64,000 nucleotides of DNA from NCBI RefSeq assembly GCF_038404985.1, contig NZ_JBBKBA010000001.1:2694001-2758000 (forward strand). The letters run 5' to 3'. The notes under the pieces are model-generated. The model was not told the origin of the DNA, made no database searches, and saw only the letters and a program-made list of their open reading frames with translations. Positions 8,274-17,594 of this stretch are shown in pieces (position 1 is the stretch's first letter; every line of letters starts with the position of its first letter). The position numbers and the translations under genes were made by a program. Source of the DNA: Ferrovibrio sp. MS7. Its GTDB lineage: Bacteria; Pseudomonadota; Alphaproteobacteria; Ferrovibrionales; Ferrovibrionaceae.

Positions 8274-9452
8274 CTAGCGGTTCAGTTCCTTCATCGCGCC
8301 TTCGAGGCCGCCGAGCGTGAGCGGGAACATGCGCTGGCTCATCAGCTGGCGCACCACGCCGACCGAGGGCGTGAAATCCCAGTATTTCTCCGGCACCGGG
8401 TTGAGCCAGGCGGCTTTCGGCCAGGTGTCGAGCAGGCGCTGCATCCACACCGAGCCGGCTTCCTCGTTCCAATGCTCGACGCTGCCGCCCGGCTGCACGA
8501 TCTCATACGGGCTCATGGTGGCGTCGCCGACGAAGATCAGCTTGTAGTCGCTCTGGTATTTGCGCAGCACTTCCCAGGTCGGCTGGAATTCGTTGTGGCG
8601 GCGGCGGTTGTCCTTCCACAGCTTTTCGTAGACGCAGTTATGGAAGTAGAAGAATTCCATATGCTTGAATTCGGCGCGCGCGGCCGAGAACAATTCCTCG
8701 CAGACCTTGATATGGTCGTCCATCGAGCCGCCGATATCGAACAGCAGCAGTACCTTCACCTTGTTATGCCGTTCCGGCACCAGCTTGAGGTCGAGATAGC
8801 CGGCATTGTTGGCGGTCGACTTGATGGTGTCCGGGATATCCAGTTCCATCTCGGCGCCATCGCGCGCGAATTTGCGCAGGCGGCGCAGCGCGACCTTGAT
8901 GTTGCGGGTGCCGAGTTCGACGCTGTCATCCAGGTTCTTGTATTCGCGTTTGTCCCACACCTTCACGGCGCGGCGGTTGCGCGACTTGTCCTGGCCGATG
9001 CGCACGCCTTCCGGATTGTAGCCATAGGCGCCAAAGGGAGAGGTGCCGGCGGTGCCGATCCACTTGCTGCCGCCCTGGTGGCGCTCCTTCTGCTCCTCCA
9101 GGCGTTTCTTCAGCGTCTCCATCAGCTTGTCCCAGCCGCCGAGCGCCTGGATCATCGCCTTTTCTTCTTCCGTCAGGGTCTTTTCGGCCAGCTTGCGCAG
9201 CCACTCCTCGGGAATGTCAGCCGAGACGGTGTCGGAGACGAATTCCAGGCCGTTGAACACCTGGGAGAAAACCCGGTCGAACTTGTCGAGGTTGCGCTCG
9301 TCCTTCACCAGGGCAGAGCGGGAGAGATAGTAGAAATCCTCCACGCTGTAATTCGGCACGCCCTTTTCCATGGCCTCGATCAGCGTCAGGTACTCGCGGA
9401 GCGTCGCGGGCACCTTGTTCTTGCGCAGTTCGAGAAAGAAATTGATGAACAT
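8274..9452 (-). CDS. VWA-domain protein of the CoxE type, partner of the MoxR ATPase
   Basis: A 392-residue protein with a CoxE-type start, MFINFFLELRKNKVPATLRE, and a C-terminal von Willebrand A domain. The metal site (MIDAS) is intact: DIGGSMDDH lies in the VLLLFDIGGSMDD strand, and the later GDATMSPYE segment carries more metal-site residues. The family pairs with MoxR AAA ATPases, and the ATPase gene is 31 bp upstream on the same strand. Such pairs act as chaperones that insert metals or mature large enzymes; the CoxD/CoxE pair of CO dehydrogenase is one case. No CO dehydrogenase genes are in the window, so the client is unknown. A strong AGGGAGGG site precedes the ATG. Confidence 0.9.
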   Translation of the reverse strand: MFINFFLELRKNKVPATLREYLTLIEAMEKGVPNYSVEDFYYLSRSALVKDERNLDKFDRVFSQVFNGLEFVSDTVSADIPEEWLRKLAEKTLTEEEKAMIQALGGWDKLMETLKKRLEEQKERHQGGSKWIGTAGTSPFGAYGYNPEGVRIGQDKSRNRRAVKVWDKREYKNLDDSVELGTRNIKVALRRLRKFARDGAEMELDIPDTIKSTANNAGYLDLKLVPERHNKVKVLLLFDIGGSMDDHIKVCEELFSAARAEFKHMEFFYFHNCVYEKLWKDNRRRHNEFQPTWEVLRKYQSDYKLIFVGDATMSPYEIVQPGGSVEHWNEEAGSVWMQRLLDTWPKAAWLNPVPEKYWDFTPSVGVVRQLMSQRMFPLTLGGLEGAMKELNR

Positions 9453-9483
9453 GGCGCCCTCCCTGGAAGGCCTCGTTCAGGTC

Positions 9484-10329
<846 letters not shown>

Positions 10330-10377
10330 CGTCGTTTCCTGAGTTTTGTTGGTCTGGGTCGGTTTCAAACGCTGGTT

Positions 10378-10406
10378 AGGCTAATGCGCGCGGGCGTGCG
10401 GCGCAA
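10378..10406 (-). promoter_or_regulatory. Possible promoter of the moxR-coxE unit
   Basis: On the minus strand TTGCGC (10401-10406), a 17-base spacer, then TAGCCT (10378-10383). The -10 match is modest. It lies about 50 bp before the MoxR start. Confidence 0.3.
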
Positions 10407-10480
10407 TATTGACCCTACGGTAATCAGTGATAGGGCGGTCATCGGCAATACGGGAAGGGGGAAGGGGACGCGGGGCCGGG

Positions 10481-11134
10481 CTATTCGGCGCTGCCGGCGG
10501 TATCGTGGCTCTTGTAGCTGACGCAGAGCTGGTTGCGGTCGGTGTGGCTCAAGGCGTCGCCGGTCTTGCCGCAATGATGCGTGGTTTCCGCCGGGGTGAG
10601 GTGGTTGACGCAGAACAGCGAGCAATCCTGGCAGATACCGTATTGCATCACCGAATGACGGTTCTGCAGTTCGTAGAGCAGCTTGGACAAGCCGCGCACC
10701 AGGGAGGCGCCGCAATCCATGGCCATGTCGTCGATGGCCTTTTCCAGCGTGCGCATCGGATCGCGCGCCAGCATGGCCCGGCCTTCATCGGTCAGGCGCA
10801 GTTCCACGCCACGGCGGTCGCAGGTTTTTTTCACCCGGTCGACCAGGCCCTTGTTCTCCAGCGCGATCAGCGTCTGGGACACCGTGCCCTTGGTTGACCC
10901 TAGGTAATCCGCCAGGGCGGAGGGAGTGCGGGAATAGCGGTTGGCCTGAGCCAGGAAGCGCAGTACTTCCCACTGCGCCGGATTCAGGCCATCGACGAAC
11001 TGGAGTTCGCGGGTGAGCCGGCCCAGGCGGTCGAGCAATAGGGTAACCCTTTGCGCCAGCATGGTTTTCGCGGCAACTTCGGGCTCCGGCGTTGGCGCCT
11101 CGAGCGGCATGTCGTGCAGTGGTGTGACAGCCAT
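10481..11134 (-). CDS. MarR-family regulator with C-terminal cysteine cluster
   Basis: A 217-residue transcription factor. The winged helix lies at about residues 50-130 (LNPAQWEVLRFLAQAN, TPSALADYLGSTKGTVSQTLIALENKGLV, then the wing RGVELRLTDEGRAM). A C-terminal extension holds five cysteines: in CQDCSLFC, then HHCG, then NQLC. This pattern recurs in a proteobacterial MarR subgroup and could bind zinc or an iron-sulfur cluster, or act as a thiol switch; none of this is shown by the sequence alone. The start is an ATG at 11134, directly preceded by a GTG; the ribosome site is weak. The gene is divergent from rpoH across about 150 bp, so it may control rpoH, itself, or both. Confidence 0.87.
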   Translation of the reverse strand: MAVTPLHDMPLEAPTPEPEVAAKTMLAQRVTLLLDRLGRLTRELQFVDGLNPAQWEVLRFLAQANRYSRTPSALADYLGSTKGTVSQTLIALENKGLVDRVKKTCDRRGVELRLTDEGRAMLARDPMRTLEKAIDDMAMDCGASLVRGLSKLLYELQNRHSVMQYGICQDCSLFCVNHLTPAETTHHCGKTGDALSHTDRNQLCVSYKSHDTAGSAE

Positions 11135-11288
11135 CACAAGTTCGTATCGACTCTAAATTATCATTTGCCAGAACACGGGACCGGGTGCAGGATCATAGCG
11201 ACCCGATACCAGTCCATGCCGTGTCCCTACGGCCCGTCGAATCAAGATGGTAGTGCGGACGGGTGGGAAAGTCGATGGAGGATGTACC

Positions 11289-12236
11289 ATGAGCCTGCGC
11301 AACACACCGAGCCGCTCCCTGGAAGGCGCTGACCGCCGCTACCTCTCCACGGTCATGAACAAGGCCATGCTCACCGAGGAACAGGAACTGTCGCTGGCTA
11401 AGCGCTGGAAGGAACACGGCGACCAGCAGGCCATGCAGGAGATGGTTTCCGCCTACCTGCGCCTGGTCGTCGCCACCGCCGGCCGCTTCCGCAATTACGG
11501 CCTGCCGATGTCCGACCTGATCCAGGAGGGCAATATCGGCCTGATGCTGGCGATCAACCGCTTCGATCCGGAGCGCGGCGTGCGCTTCTCCACGTACGCC
11601 ACCTGGTGGATCCGCTCCTCGATGCAGGAATACGTGCTGCGCAACTGGTCGATCGTGCGCTCCGGCACCTCGGCCGGCCAGAAGGCGCTGTTCTTCAATC
11701 TGCGTTGGCTGCGCGCCAAGCTGGAGCGCAACGGCGGCAGCCTGACGCTGGATGACGCCAACCGCAATGAAATCGCGGCCACGCTGAAGGTTTCGCCGAA
11801 CGAGGTTTCCGCCATGGCGATGCGGCTTTCGGGCCGCGACCATTCGCTGAACGAGCCGATGGGCGGCGAGGAGGGCGGCGAGGCGTTCCAGGATTTCCTG
11901 GTCGATCCCGGCCCGAATCCGGAGCAGCAGGTCGAGGCCCGCCATGACGGCGCGCTGCGCCATACCTGGCTCACCGAATCACTGGACCAGCTCAACCCGC
12001 GCGAACGCCTGATCGTTTCCGAGCGCATGCTCAACGACGACAAGGTGACGCTGGAAGAACTTGGCGAGCGCCTCGGCGTGACCAAGGAGCGTGTGCGCCA
12101 GATCGAGACCAAGGCCTTCGCCAAGCTGCAGAGCCTGGTGCTGAAGAAGAGCCGTGAGGCCGGCGAAACCTCGCTGATCGAGGGCTTCCTGCCGGCCAAG
12201 GTGAAGGCTGAAACCGGTAACTGCGCCTATTGCTGA
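11289..12236 (+). CDS. rpoH: RNA polymerase sigma-32-type factor
   Basis: A 315-residue heat-shock-type sigma factor. Region 2 reads LPMSDLIQEGNIGLMLAINRFDPERGVRFSTYATWWIRSS, the RpoH-box-like segment is QKALFFNLRWLRAKL, and region 4 is VTLEELGERLGVTKERVRQIE followed by TKAFAKLQ. It directs RNA polymerase to stress promoters. The ATG at 11289 has GGAGG 8 bases upstream; longer readings start in the intergenic region. An oddity is the C-terminal end NCAYC, a CxxC pair on the last residues. Alphaproteobacteria often have two RpoH paralogues, one tied to oxidative stress; I cannot tell which this is. The divergent neighbour is a cysteine-rich MarR regulator. Confidence 0.93.
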   Translation: MSLRNTPSRSLEGADRRYLSTVMNKAMLTEEQELSLAKRWKEHGDQQAMQEMVSAYLRLVVATAGRFRNYGLPMSDLIQEGNIGLMLAINRFDPERGVRFSTYATWWIRSSMQEYVLRNWSIVRSGTSAGQKALFFNLRWLRAKLERNGGSLTLDDANRNEIAATLKVSPNEVSAMAMRLSGRDHSLNEPMGGEEGGEAFQDFLVDPGPNPEQQVEARHDGALRHTWLTESLDQLNPRERLIVSERMLNDDKVTLEELGERLGVTKERVRQIETKAFAKLQSLVLKKSREAGETSLIEGFLPAKVKAETGNCAYC

Positions 12237-12305
12237 AAAAGCGCCTCGCCCGCCCGCCCTGTGCTTGACATGGGGCGGGCGGGGAGGTACACCGACCGCC
12301 GCTGC

Positions 12306-12382
12306 GGGGGTGTAGCTCAGTTGGTTAGAGCGTCGGCCTGTCACGCCGAAGGTCGCGGGTTCAAGTCCCGTCACTCTCGCCA
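12306..12382 (+). tRNA. tRNA-Asp (anticodon GTC), CCA encoded
   Basis: Acceptor arms GGGGGTG and CACTCTC pair with two G-U wobbles. The D arm is AGCTCAGTTGGTTAGAGC, the anticodon stem TCGGC/GCCGA encloses CTGTCAC (anticodon GTC), the T arm is GCGGGTTCAAGTCCCGT, the discriminator is G and CCA is encoded. The total of 77 bases is normal. It lies 69 bp after rpoH. Confidence 0.97.
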
Positions 12383-12415
12383 CTTTTTCAGTGGTTTAGC
12401 GCAGCAAAGCGATCC

Positions 12416-12446
12416 AAAAAGGGCGGTCCCACGGGCCGCCCTTTTT
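12416..12446 (+). terminator. Rho-independent terminator after tRNA-Asp
   Basis: AAAAAGGGCGG (12416-12426) pairs with CCGCCCTTTTT (12436-12446), enclosing a 9-base loop. The A-run on one side and T-run on the other could make it work in both directions. Confidence 0.85.
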
Positions 12447-12784
12447 CGTTGCGCCATCCCCCCTAGATATTCGCGCCGCTGCCCGGGCTGCTGTAGGCGC
12501 CATTCCGGCCGCCTGATCGCCGCGGAGAGGGCCTCTGTATGCAATGCCTTGCAACCACTGGGGGGAGCGACTCCGAGGCTTCGGGCAAGGCTTTGGTGGG
12601 ACTCTCGGCAGGGCTCCGGCATGGCTGGAGGCTGGTGCTTTGCCGGCCGCAGGCAGAGGCATTGGCTGGGCCATCCGATACGCCGCCAGGCAAAGGCGCT
12701 AGGTACTTGATTTGCTGCTGTTTAACGCCTCTTGCGAGTCACTCGCAAAGGGCCGTTTACAGAGATTATCCAGGGGCTAAATTA
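12447..12784. other. Intergenic region upstream of the nuo promoter
   Basis: No convincing gene is present: open frames here have no recognisable content and no ribosome sites. The only clear signal is the 17-bp palindrome at 12732-12748, listed separately. GC drops near 12700-12785, which fits a control region. Confidence 0.5.
12732..12748. promoter_or_regulatory. 17-bp palindrome upstream of the nuo promoter
   Basis: TTGCGAGT and ACTCGCAA form a perfect inverted repeat around one C. Its centre is about 45 bp upstream of the predicted -35 box, near -80 relative to the likely transcription start, a usual place for an activator site. The binding protein is not known. Confidence 0.5.
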
Positions 12785-12813
12785 TTGCGGTGCGGCAGAT
12801 AACGGTCTAATAC
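12785..12813 (+). promoter_or_regulatory. Predicted nuo operon promoter
   Basis: TTGCGG (12785-12790), 17 bases, then TAATAC (12808-12813), a close match to a sigma70 promoter. The implied leader before nuoA is about 70 bases. Confidence 0.65.
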
Positions 12814-12887
12814 TCCGGAGCCTCCGGTGGGTGGGACTGCCAGGGGCTGACTTCTTGCTGTTTCCTAATACAGAGGAGAGTGCAACC

Positions 12888-13253
12888 GTGGACGCCCTAC
12901 TGCGGGAGTACCTGCCGATCCTGCTGTTTCTTGGCCTGGCAATCGTCCTGGCCTTGGTGATGGCGCTGCTGCCTTTCGTTGCCGCCAAGCGCAATCCCGA
13001 TCCGGAAAAGAATTCCACCTACGAATGCGGCTTCGAGCCGTTTTCGGACTCGCGGCGCCAGTTTGATGTGCGCTTCTACCTTGTGGCCATCCTCTTCATC
13101 ATCTTCGACCTTGAAGTCGCCTTCCTGTTCCCCTGGGCGGTGGCGCTCGGCGATATTGGCGTGTTCGGTTTCTGGTCGATGGTGGTTTTCCTCGGCGTGC
13201 TGACCGTCGGCTTCATTTATGAGTGGAAGAAGGGGGCCTTGGAATGGGAGTGA
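12888..13253 (+). CDS. nuoA: NADH-quinone oxidoreductase subunit A
   Basis: A 121-residue membrane subunit of complex I, at the junction between the peripheral and membrane arms. Three transmembrane helices are visible ([57 protein letters not shown]). The signature loop [20 protein letters not shown] lies between helices 1 and 2. The start is a GTG at 12888 with AGAGGAGAG upstream; the earlier in-frame ATG would add 52 residues that overlap the promoter. It is the first gene of the complex I operon and overlaps nuoB. Confidence 0.96.
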   Translation: MDALLREYLPILLFLGLAIVLALVMALLPFVAAKRNPDPEKNSTYECGFEPFSDSRRQFDVRFYLVAILFIIFDLEVAFLFPWAVALGDIGVFGFWSMVVFLGVLTVGFIYEWKKGALEWE

Positions 13254-13810
13254 GCGGCGCCATGGACAAGACCCCGGCTACCCCCGCCGCAGGCGGCATG
13301 CAGCTTGGCTCGCCCCAGGACACCTTCTTCAAGGATCTGTCGGATGAACTCGCCGACAAGGGCGTGGTGGTTTCCTCGCTGGACAAGCTGGCCAACTGGG
13401 CCCGCACCGGCTCGCTTTGGCCGATGACCTTCGGCCTTGCCTGCTGCGGCGTGGAGATGATCCATGCCTACATGGCGCGCTACGATCTCGACCGTTTCGG
13501 TTCCATGCCGCGCGCCTCACCGCGCCAGTCGGACGTGATGATCGTGGCCGGCACCCTGACCAACAAGATGGCGCCGGCCTTGCGCAAGCTCTATGACCAG
13601 ATGGCGGAGCCGCGCTACGTCATCTCCATGGGAAGCTGCGCCAATGGCGGCGGCTATTACCACTATTCCTATTCCGTGGTGCGCGGTTGCGACCGCATCG
13701 TGCCGGTGGACATCTACGTACCCGGCTGCCCGCCCACGGCGGAAGCGCTGGTCTACGGTCTGCTGCAGTTGCAGAAGAAGATTCTGCGCACCACCACCAT
13801 CGCGCGCTGA
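13244..13810 (+). CDS. nuoB: NADH-quinone oxidoreductase subunit B
   Basis: A 188-residue peripheral subunit carrying cluster N2, the last iron-sulfur centre before ubiquinone. The four ligands are visible: C67 and C68 in [10 protein letters not shown]132 in [11 protein letters not shown], and C162 in [12 protein letters not shown]. The ATG at 13244 overlaps the nuoA stop by 10 bases and has GAAGGGGG upstream; an ATG at 13262 is a possible alternative and would remove six poorly conserved residues. An N-terminal extension of about 30 residues is usual in alphaproteobacteria. Confidence 0.97.
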   Translation: MGVSGAMDKTPATPAAGGMQLGSPQDTFFKDLSDELADKGVVVSSLDKLANWARTGSLWPMTFGLACCGVEMIHAYMARYDLDRFGSMPRASPRQSDVMIVAGTLTNKMAPALRKLYDQMAEPRYVISMGSCANGGGYYHYSYSVVRGCDRIVPVDIYVPGCPPTAEALVYGLLQLQKKILRTTTIAR

Positions 13811-13821
13811 GCGGGGACCGC

Positions 13822-14454
13822 ATGACGGATCAAAAAGCGCTGATCGCCGAGCAGGAGCAGGCGCTCAAGGAACTGGGCGAGCATATCGCTGCCAGTGTGC
13901 CGAATGACGTTACCAGCTTCCGCGTCAGCCATGGCGAGTTGACCCTGGCGGCGCCGGCCGAGCGCATTGTCAGCCTGCTAACCTTCCTGCGCGATGACGG
14001 CAACTGCCAGTTCGTGCAGCTGATCGACGTGCTTGGTGTCGACTGGCCGGAGCGCGAGAAGCGGTTCGACATCGTCTATCACCTGCTCAGCCTGAAGCTG
14101 AACCAGCGCGTCCGCATCACCGTGCAGACCGACGAAGATACTCCGGTGCCGTCCGTCACAGGCGTCTATTCCGCTGCCGGCTGGTTCGAGCGCGAGACCT
14201 GGGACATGTATGGCGTGATGTTCTCGGGCCATCCGGACCTGCGCCGCATCCTTTCGGATTACGGCTTCGAGGGTCATCCGCTGCGCAAGGATTTCCCGCT
14301 CACCGGCTATGTCGAAGTGCGCTACGACAACCAGCAGAAGCGCGTGATCTACGAACCGGTGCAGTTGCCCCAGGAATTCCGCCGCTTCGATTTCATGAGC
14401 CCGTGGGAAGGCGCGAAATACGTGCTGCCGGGCGACGAAAAGGCAAAGGCGTAA
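13822..14454 (+). CDS. nuoC: NADH-quinone oxidoreductase subunit C
   Basis: A 210-residue hydrophilic subunit of the connecting module (30-kDa type). Family marks are [23 protein letters not shown], then [24 protein letters not shown] and [23 protein letters not shown]. It is a separate gene, not fused to nuoD as in E. coli. The ATG at 13822 lies 11 bases after nuoB with a GGGGA site; an upstream in-frame start would overlap nuoB for 120 bases. Roughly 30 residues near the N-terminus are variable. Confidence 0.97.
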   Translation: MTDQKALIAEQEQALKELGEHIAASVPNDVTSFRVSHGELTLAAPAERIVSLLTFLRDDGNCQFVQLIDVLGVDWPEREKRFDIVYHLLSLKLNQRVRITVQTDEDTPVPSVTGVYSAAGWFERETWDMYGVMFSGHPDLRRILSDYGFEGHPLRKDFPLTGYVEVRYDNQQKRVIYEPVQLPQEFRRFDFMSPWEGAKYVLPGDEKAKA

Positions 14455-14455
14455 C

Positions 14456-15637
14456 ATGGCTGAAGTCGCGATTGCCAATTACACCCTGAATTTCGGCCCG
14501 CAGCATCCGGCGGCGCACGGCGTGCTGCGCCTGGTGATGGAGCTGGATGGCGAAATCGTCGAGCGTTGCGATCCGCATATCGGCCTGCTGCATCGCGGCA
14601 CCGAGAAGCTGATCGAGAACAAGACCTACCTGCAGGCGGTGCCGTATTTCGACCGGCTCGACTATGTCGCGCCGATGAACCAGGAACATGCCTTCGCGAT
14701 CGCCACCGAGCGCCTGCTCGGCCTGGAAGTGCCGCGCCGCGGCCAGTTCGTGCGCGTGATCTTCTCCGAGATCGGCCGCCTGCTGAACCACATGCTGAAC
14801 GTGACCACCCATGCCCTCGATGTCGGCGCCACCACGCCGGCTTTGTGGTGCTTCGAGGAGCGCGAGAAGCTGATGGAATTCTACGAGCGCGTTTCCGGCG
14901 CCCGTATGCATGCCGCCTATTTCCGTCCCGGTGGCGTGCACCAGGACATGCCGAAGGGCCTGGCCGAGGATATCTACAAGTATTGTGAACGCGTGCAGCC
15001 GGTGCTCACCGACGTTGAGAACCTGCTCACTGAGAACCGCATCTACCGCCAGCGCAATGTCGATATCGGCGTGATCTCGGCCAAGGATGCGATGGACTGG
15101 GGCTTTTCCGGCGTGATGCTGCGCGGTTCGGGCGTCGCCTGGGATCTGCGCAAGTCGCAGCCCTACGAAGTCTACGACGAACTGGATTTTGATATTCCGG
15201 TGGGCAAGAACGGCGATTGCTTCGACCGTTACCTCTGCCGCGTGGAAGAGATGCACCAGTCGGTGCGCATTATCCGCCAGTGCATTGAGCAGATGCCGGA
15301 AGCCGGCCCGGTCTCGTCGGACGACCGCAAGGTGGTGCCGCCGAAGCGCGGTGAGATGAAGACCTCAATGGAAGCGCTGATCCATCATTTCAAGCTCTAC
15401 ACCGAAGGCTATCGCGTGCCGGAAGGCGAAGTGTATGCCGCGGTGGAAGCGCCGAAGGGTGAGTTCGGCGTCTATCTGGTGTCGGACGGCTCCAACAAGC
15501 CGTATCGCTGCCGCATCCGCGCCCCGGGCTTTGCCCATCTGCAGGCGACGGATTTCATGTCCAAGGGCTACATGCTCGCCGATGCCGTCTCGATTGTCGG
15601 CAACATGGATATCGTGTTCGGAGAGATCGACCGATGA
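14456..15637 (+). CDS. nuoD: NADH-quinone oxidoreductase subunit D
   Basis: A 393-residue subunit (49-kDa type) that forms the quinone pocket together with NuoB and NuoH. Signatures include [55 protein letters not shown] and the C-terminal [16 protein letters not shown] with a final DIVFGEIDR. Full length for the family. One base separates it from nuoC, and its stop overlaps the nuoE start by 4 bases (ATGA type), which suggests translational coupling. Confidence 0.98.
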   Translation: MAEVAIANYTLNFGPQHPAAHGVLRLVMELDGEIVERCDPHIGLLHRGTEKLIENKTYLQAVPYFDRLDYVAPMNQEHAFAIATERLLGLEVPRRGQFVRVIFSEIGRLLNHMLNVTTHALDVGATTPALWCFEEREKLMEFYERVSGARMHAAYFRPGGVHQDMPKGLAEDIYKYCERVQPVLTDVENLLTENRIYRQRNVDIGVISAKDAMDWGFSGVMLRGSGVAWDLRKSQPYEVYDELDFDIPVGKNGDCFDRYLCRVEEMHQSVRIIRQCIEQMPEAGPVSSDDRKVVPPKRGEMKTSMEALIHHFKLYTEGYRVPEGEVYAAVEAPKGEFGVYLVSDGSNKPYRCRIRAPGFAHLQATDFMSKGYMLADAVSIVGNMDIVFGEIDR

Positions 15638-16278
15638 GTGGCGTCCATATCGCACCGCCCGAGCAGCAGCCCAAGGATTTCGCCTTCACGGCGGAAAACC
15701 TGGAGAAGGCCAAGGCCTTCATTGCCAAATACCCGGCTGGCCGCCAGCGCAGCGCCACCATGCCGCTGCTGGATCTGGCGCAGCGCCAGCATGGCGGCTG
15801 GTTGCCGCTGGCCGCGATCCGCGCCGTGGCTGACATGCTGAGCGTGCCGGAAATCCGCGTGCTGGAAGTCGCCAGCTTCTACACAATGTATAACCTGGCG
15901 CCTGTCGGTAAGCATTTCGTGCAGGTCTGCACCACCACGCCCTGCTGGCTGCGCGGCTCGGAGCAGATTGTTGCCGCCTGCGAGAAGCATCTCGGCATCC
16001 ATTGCGGCGAGACCACCAAGGACGGCCAGTTCACCCTGATCGAGGTGGAATGTCTCGGTGCCTGCGTGAATGCACCGATGATGCAGATCGCCGATGATTT
16101 TTACGAGGATCTCGATGCCGCCAGCACGGTGAAGATCCTGGAGGCCCTGCAGCGCGGCGAAAAGCCGAAGCCAGGGCCGCAGAATGGCCGTATCGCGTCG
16201 GCGCCGCTGGGCGGCCCGACCACGTTGCAGAGCTTCAACCAGCCGGCCGGTAGTGCCCCGGCCGGTGGCGGCGAATAA
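15634..16278 (+). CDS. nuoE: NADH-quinone oxidoreductase subunit E
   Basis: A 214-residue subunit (24-kDa type) of the NADH-oxidising tip, carrying the 2Fe-2S cluster N1a. The ligands are C99, C104, C140 and C144, in [11 protein letters not shown] and [12 protein letters not shown] thioredoxin-like fold precedes. The last 40 residues or so are rich in P, A and G and look disordered, an extension often seen in alphaproteobacteria. It sits 13 bases before nuoF, its direct structural partner. Confidence 0.97.
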   Translation: MSGVHIAPPEQQPKDFAFTAENLEKAKAFIAKYPAGRQRSATMPLLDLAQRQHGGWLPLAAIRAVADMLSVPEIRVLEVASFYTMYNLAPVGKHFVQVCTTTPCWLRGSEQIVAACEKHLGIHCGETTKDGQFTLIEVECLGACVNAPMMQIADDFYEDLDAASTVKILEALQRGEKPKPGPQNGRIASAPLGGPTTLQSFNQPAGSAPAGGGE

Positions 16279-16291
16279 GCGGAGCCCGGGC

Positions 16292-17590
16292 ATGTTGCAG
16301 GATAAGGACCGCATCTTCACCAATCTCTACGGCCAGCAGCCGTGGAACCTGGCCGCCGCGCGCCGTCGCGGCGACTGGGATGGCACCAAGGACATCATGG
16401 CCAAGGGCCAGGACTGGATCATCGAAGAGATGAAGAAGTCCTCGCTGCGTGGCCGTGGCGGTGCCGGCTTCCCCACCGGCCTGAAGTGGTCCTTCATGCC
16501 GAAGCAGTCCGATGGCCGGCCGAGCTATCTCGTGGTCAATGCCGACGAGGGCGAGCCGGGCACCTGCAAGGACCGCGACATGATGCGCCACGATCCGCAT
16601 AAGCTGATCGAGGGCTGCCTGCTCGCCGGCTTCGCCATGCGTGCCGTTGCTGCCTACATTTATATCCGTGGTGAATTCCACCACGAAGCCAATGTGCTGG
16701 AAGCCGCCATCGACGAAGCGCGCGATGCCGGCCTGCTCGGCAAGAATGCCTGCGGTTCGGGCTATGATTTCGATGTCTTCGTGCATCGCGGCGCCGGCGC
16801 CTATATCTGCGGCGAGGAAACCGCGCTGATCGAAAGCCTGGAAGGCAAGAAGGGCCAGCCGCGCCTGAAGCCGCCTTTCCCGGCCAATGTCGGCGTTTGG
16901 GGCTGCCCGACCACGGTGAACAACGTCGAAAGCATCGCGGTGGCGCCGACCATCCTGCGGCGCGGCGGCGAGTGGTTCGCCAGCATCGGCCGTCCGAACA
17001 ATACCGGCACCAAGGTTTTCTGCATCTCCGGCCACGTCAACAAGCCGTGCAACGTGGAAGAGGAGATGGGCATCCCGCTCAAGGAATTGATCGAGAAGCA
17101 TGCCGGCGGCGTGCGCGGCGGCTGGGATAACCTGCTGGCGATCATTCCGGGCGGCTCCTCGGTGCCGCTGCTGCCGAAGTCGATCTGCGACGACGTGCTG
17201 ATGGATTTCGACAGCTTGCGCGCCCAGCGTTCCGGCCTCGGCACCGCCGCCGTGATCGTGATGGACAAGAGCACCGACGTGGTGCGCGCCATCGCCCGGC
17301 TCTCGAAATTCTACAAGCATGAATCCTGCGGCCAGTGCACGCCGTGCCGCGAAGGCACTGGCTGGATGTGGCGCGTCATGGAGCGTCTGGTGAAGGGCGA
17401 AGCCGAGAAGCATGAAATCGACATGCTGCTCGAAGTCACCACGCAAGTGGAAGGCCACACCATCTGCGCCCTTGGCGATGCCGCTGCCTGGCCGATCCAG
17501 GGCCTGATCCGGCATTTCCGCCCCGAGGTGGAGCGCCGCATCGACGCCTATCACGCCGGCAAGCCGGTCCTTCCCGTGGCTGCGGAGTAA
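16292..17590 (+). CDS. nuoF: NADH-quinone oxidoreductase subunit F
   Basis: A 432-residue subunit (51-kDa type) that binds NADH and FMN and holds cluster N3. The nucleotide motif [10 protein letters not shown] is at 54-63. The FMN region includes [22 protein letters not shown] cut here as two parts, [12 protein letters not shown] and [10 protein letters not shown]. The N3 ligands are C346, C349, C352 ([11 protein letters not shown]) and C392 (TICALGD). The ATG at 16292 is chosen over a frame start inside nuoE, since the shorter form begins with the family-typical [14 protein letters not shown]. Confidence 0.98.
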   Translation: MLQDKDRIFTNLYGQQPWNLAAARRRGDWDGTKDIMAKGQDWIIEEMKKSSLRGRGGAGFPTGLKWSFMPKQSDGRPSYLVVNADEGEPGTCKDRDMMRHDPHKLIEGCLLAGFAMRAVAAYIYIRGEFHHEANVLEAAIDEARDAGLLGKNACGSGYDFDVFVHRGAGAYICGEETALIESLEGKKGQPRLKPPFPANVGVWGCPTTVNNVESIAVAPTILRRGGEWFASIGRPNNTGTKVFCISGHVNKPCNVEEEMGIPLKELIEKHAGGVRGGWDNLLAIIPGGSSVPLLPKSICDDVLMDFDSLRAQRSGLGTAAVIVMDKSTDVVRAIARLSKFYKHESCGQCTPCREGTGWMWRVMERLVKGEAEKHEIDMLLEVTTQVEGHTICALGDAAAWPIQGLIRHFRPEVERRIDAYHAGKPVLPVAAE

Positions 17591-17594
17591 GCCC

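Noticed and set aside
12539-12802. An 87-codon plus-strand frame before nuoA
   Set aside because: No family, odd composition, and it covers the palindrome and part of the nuo promoter.
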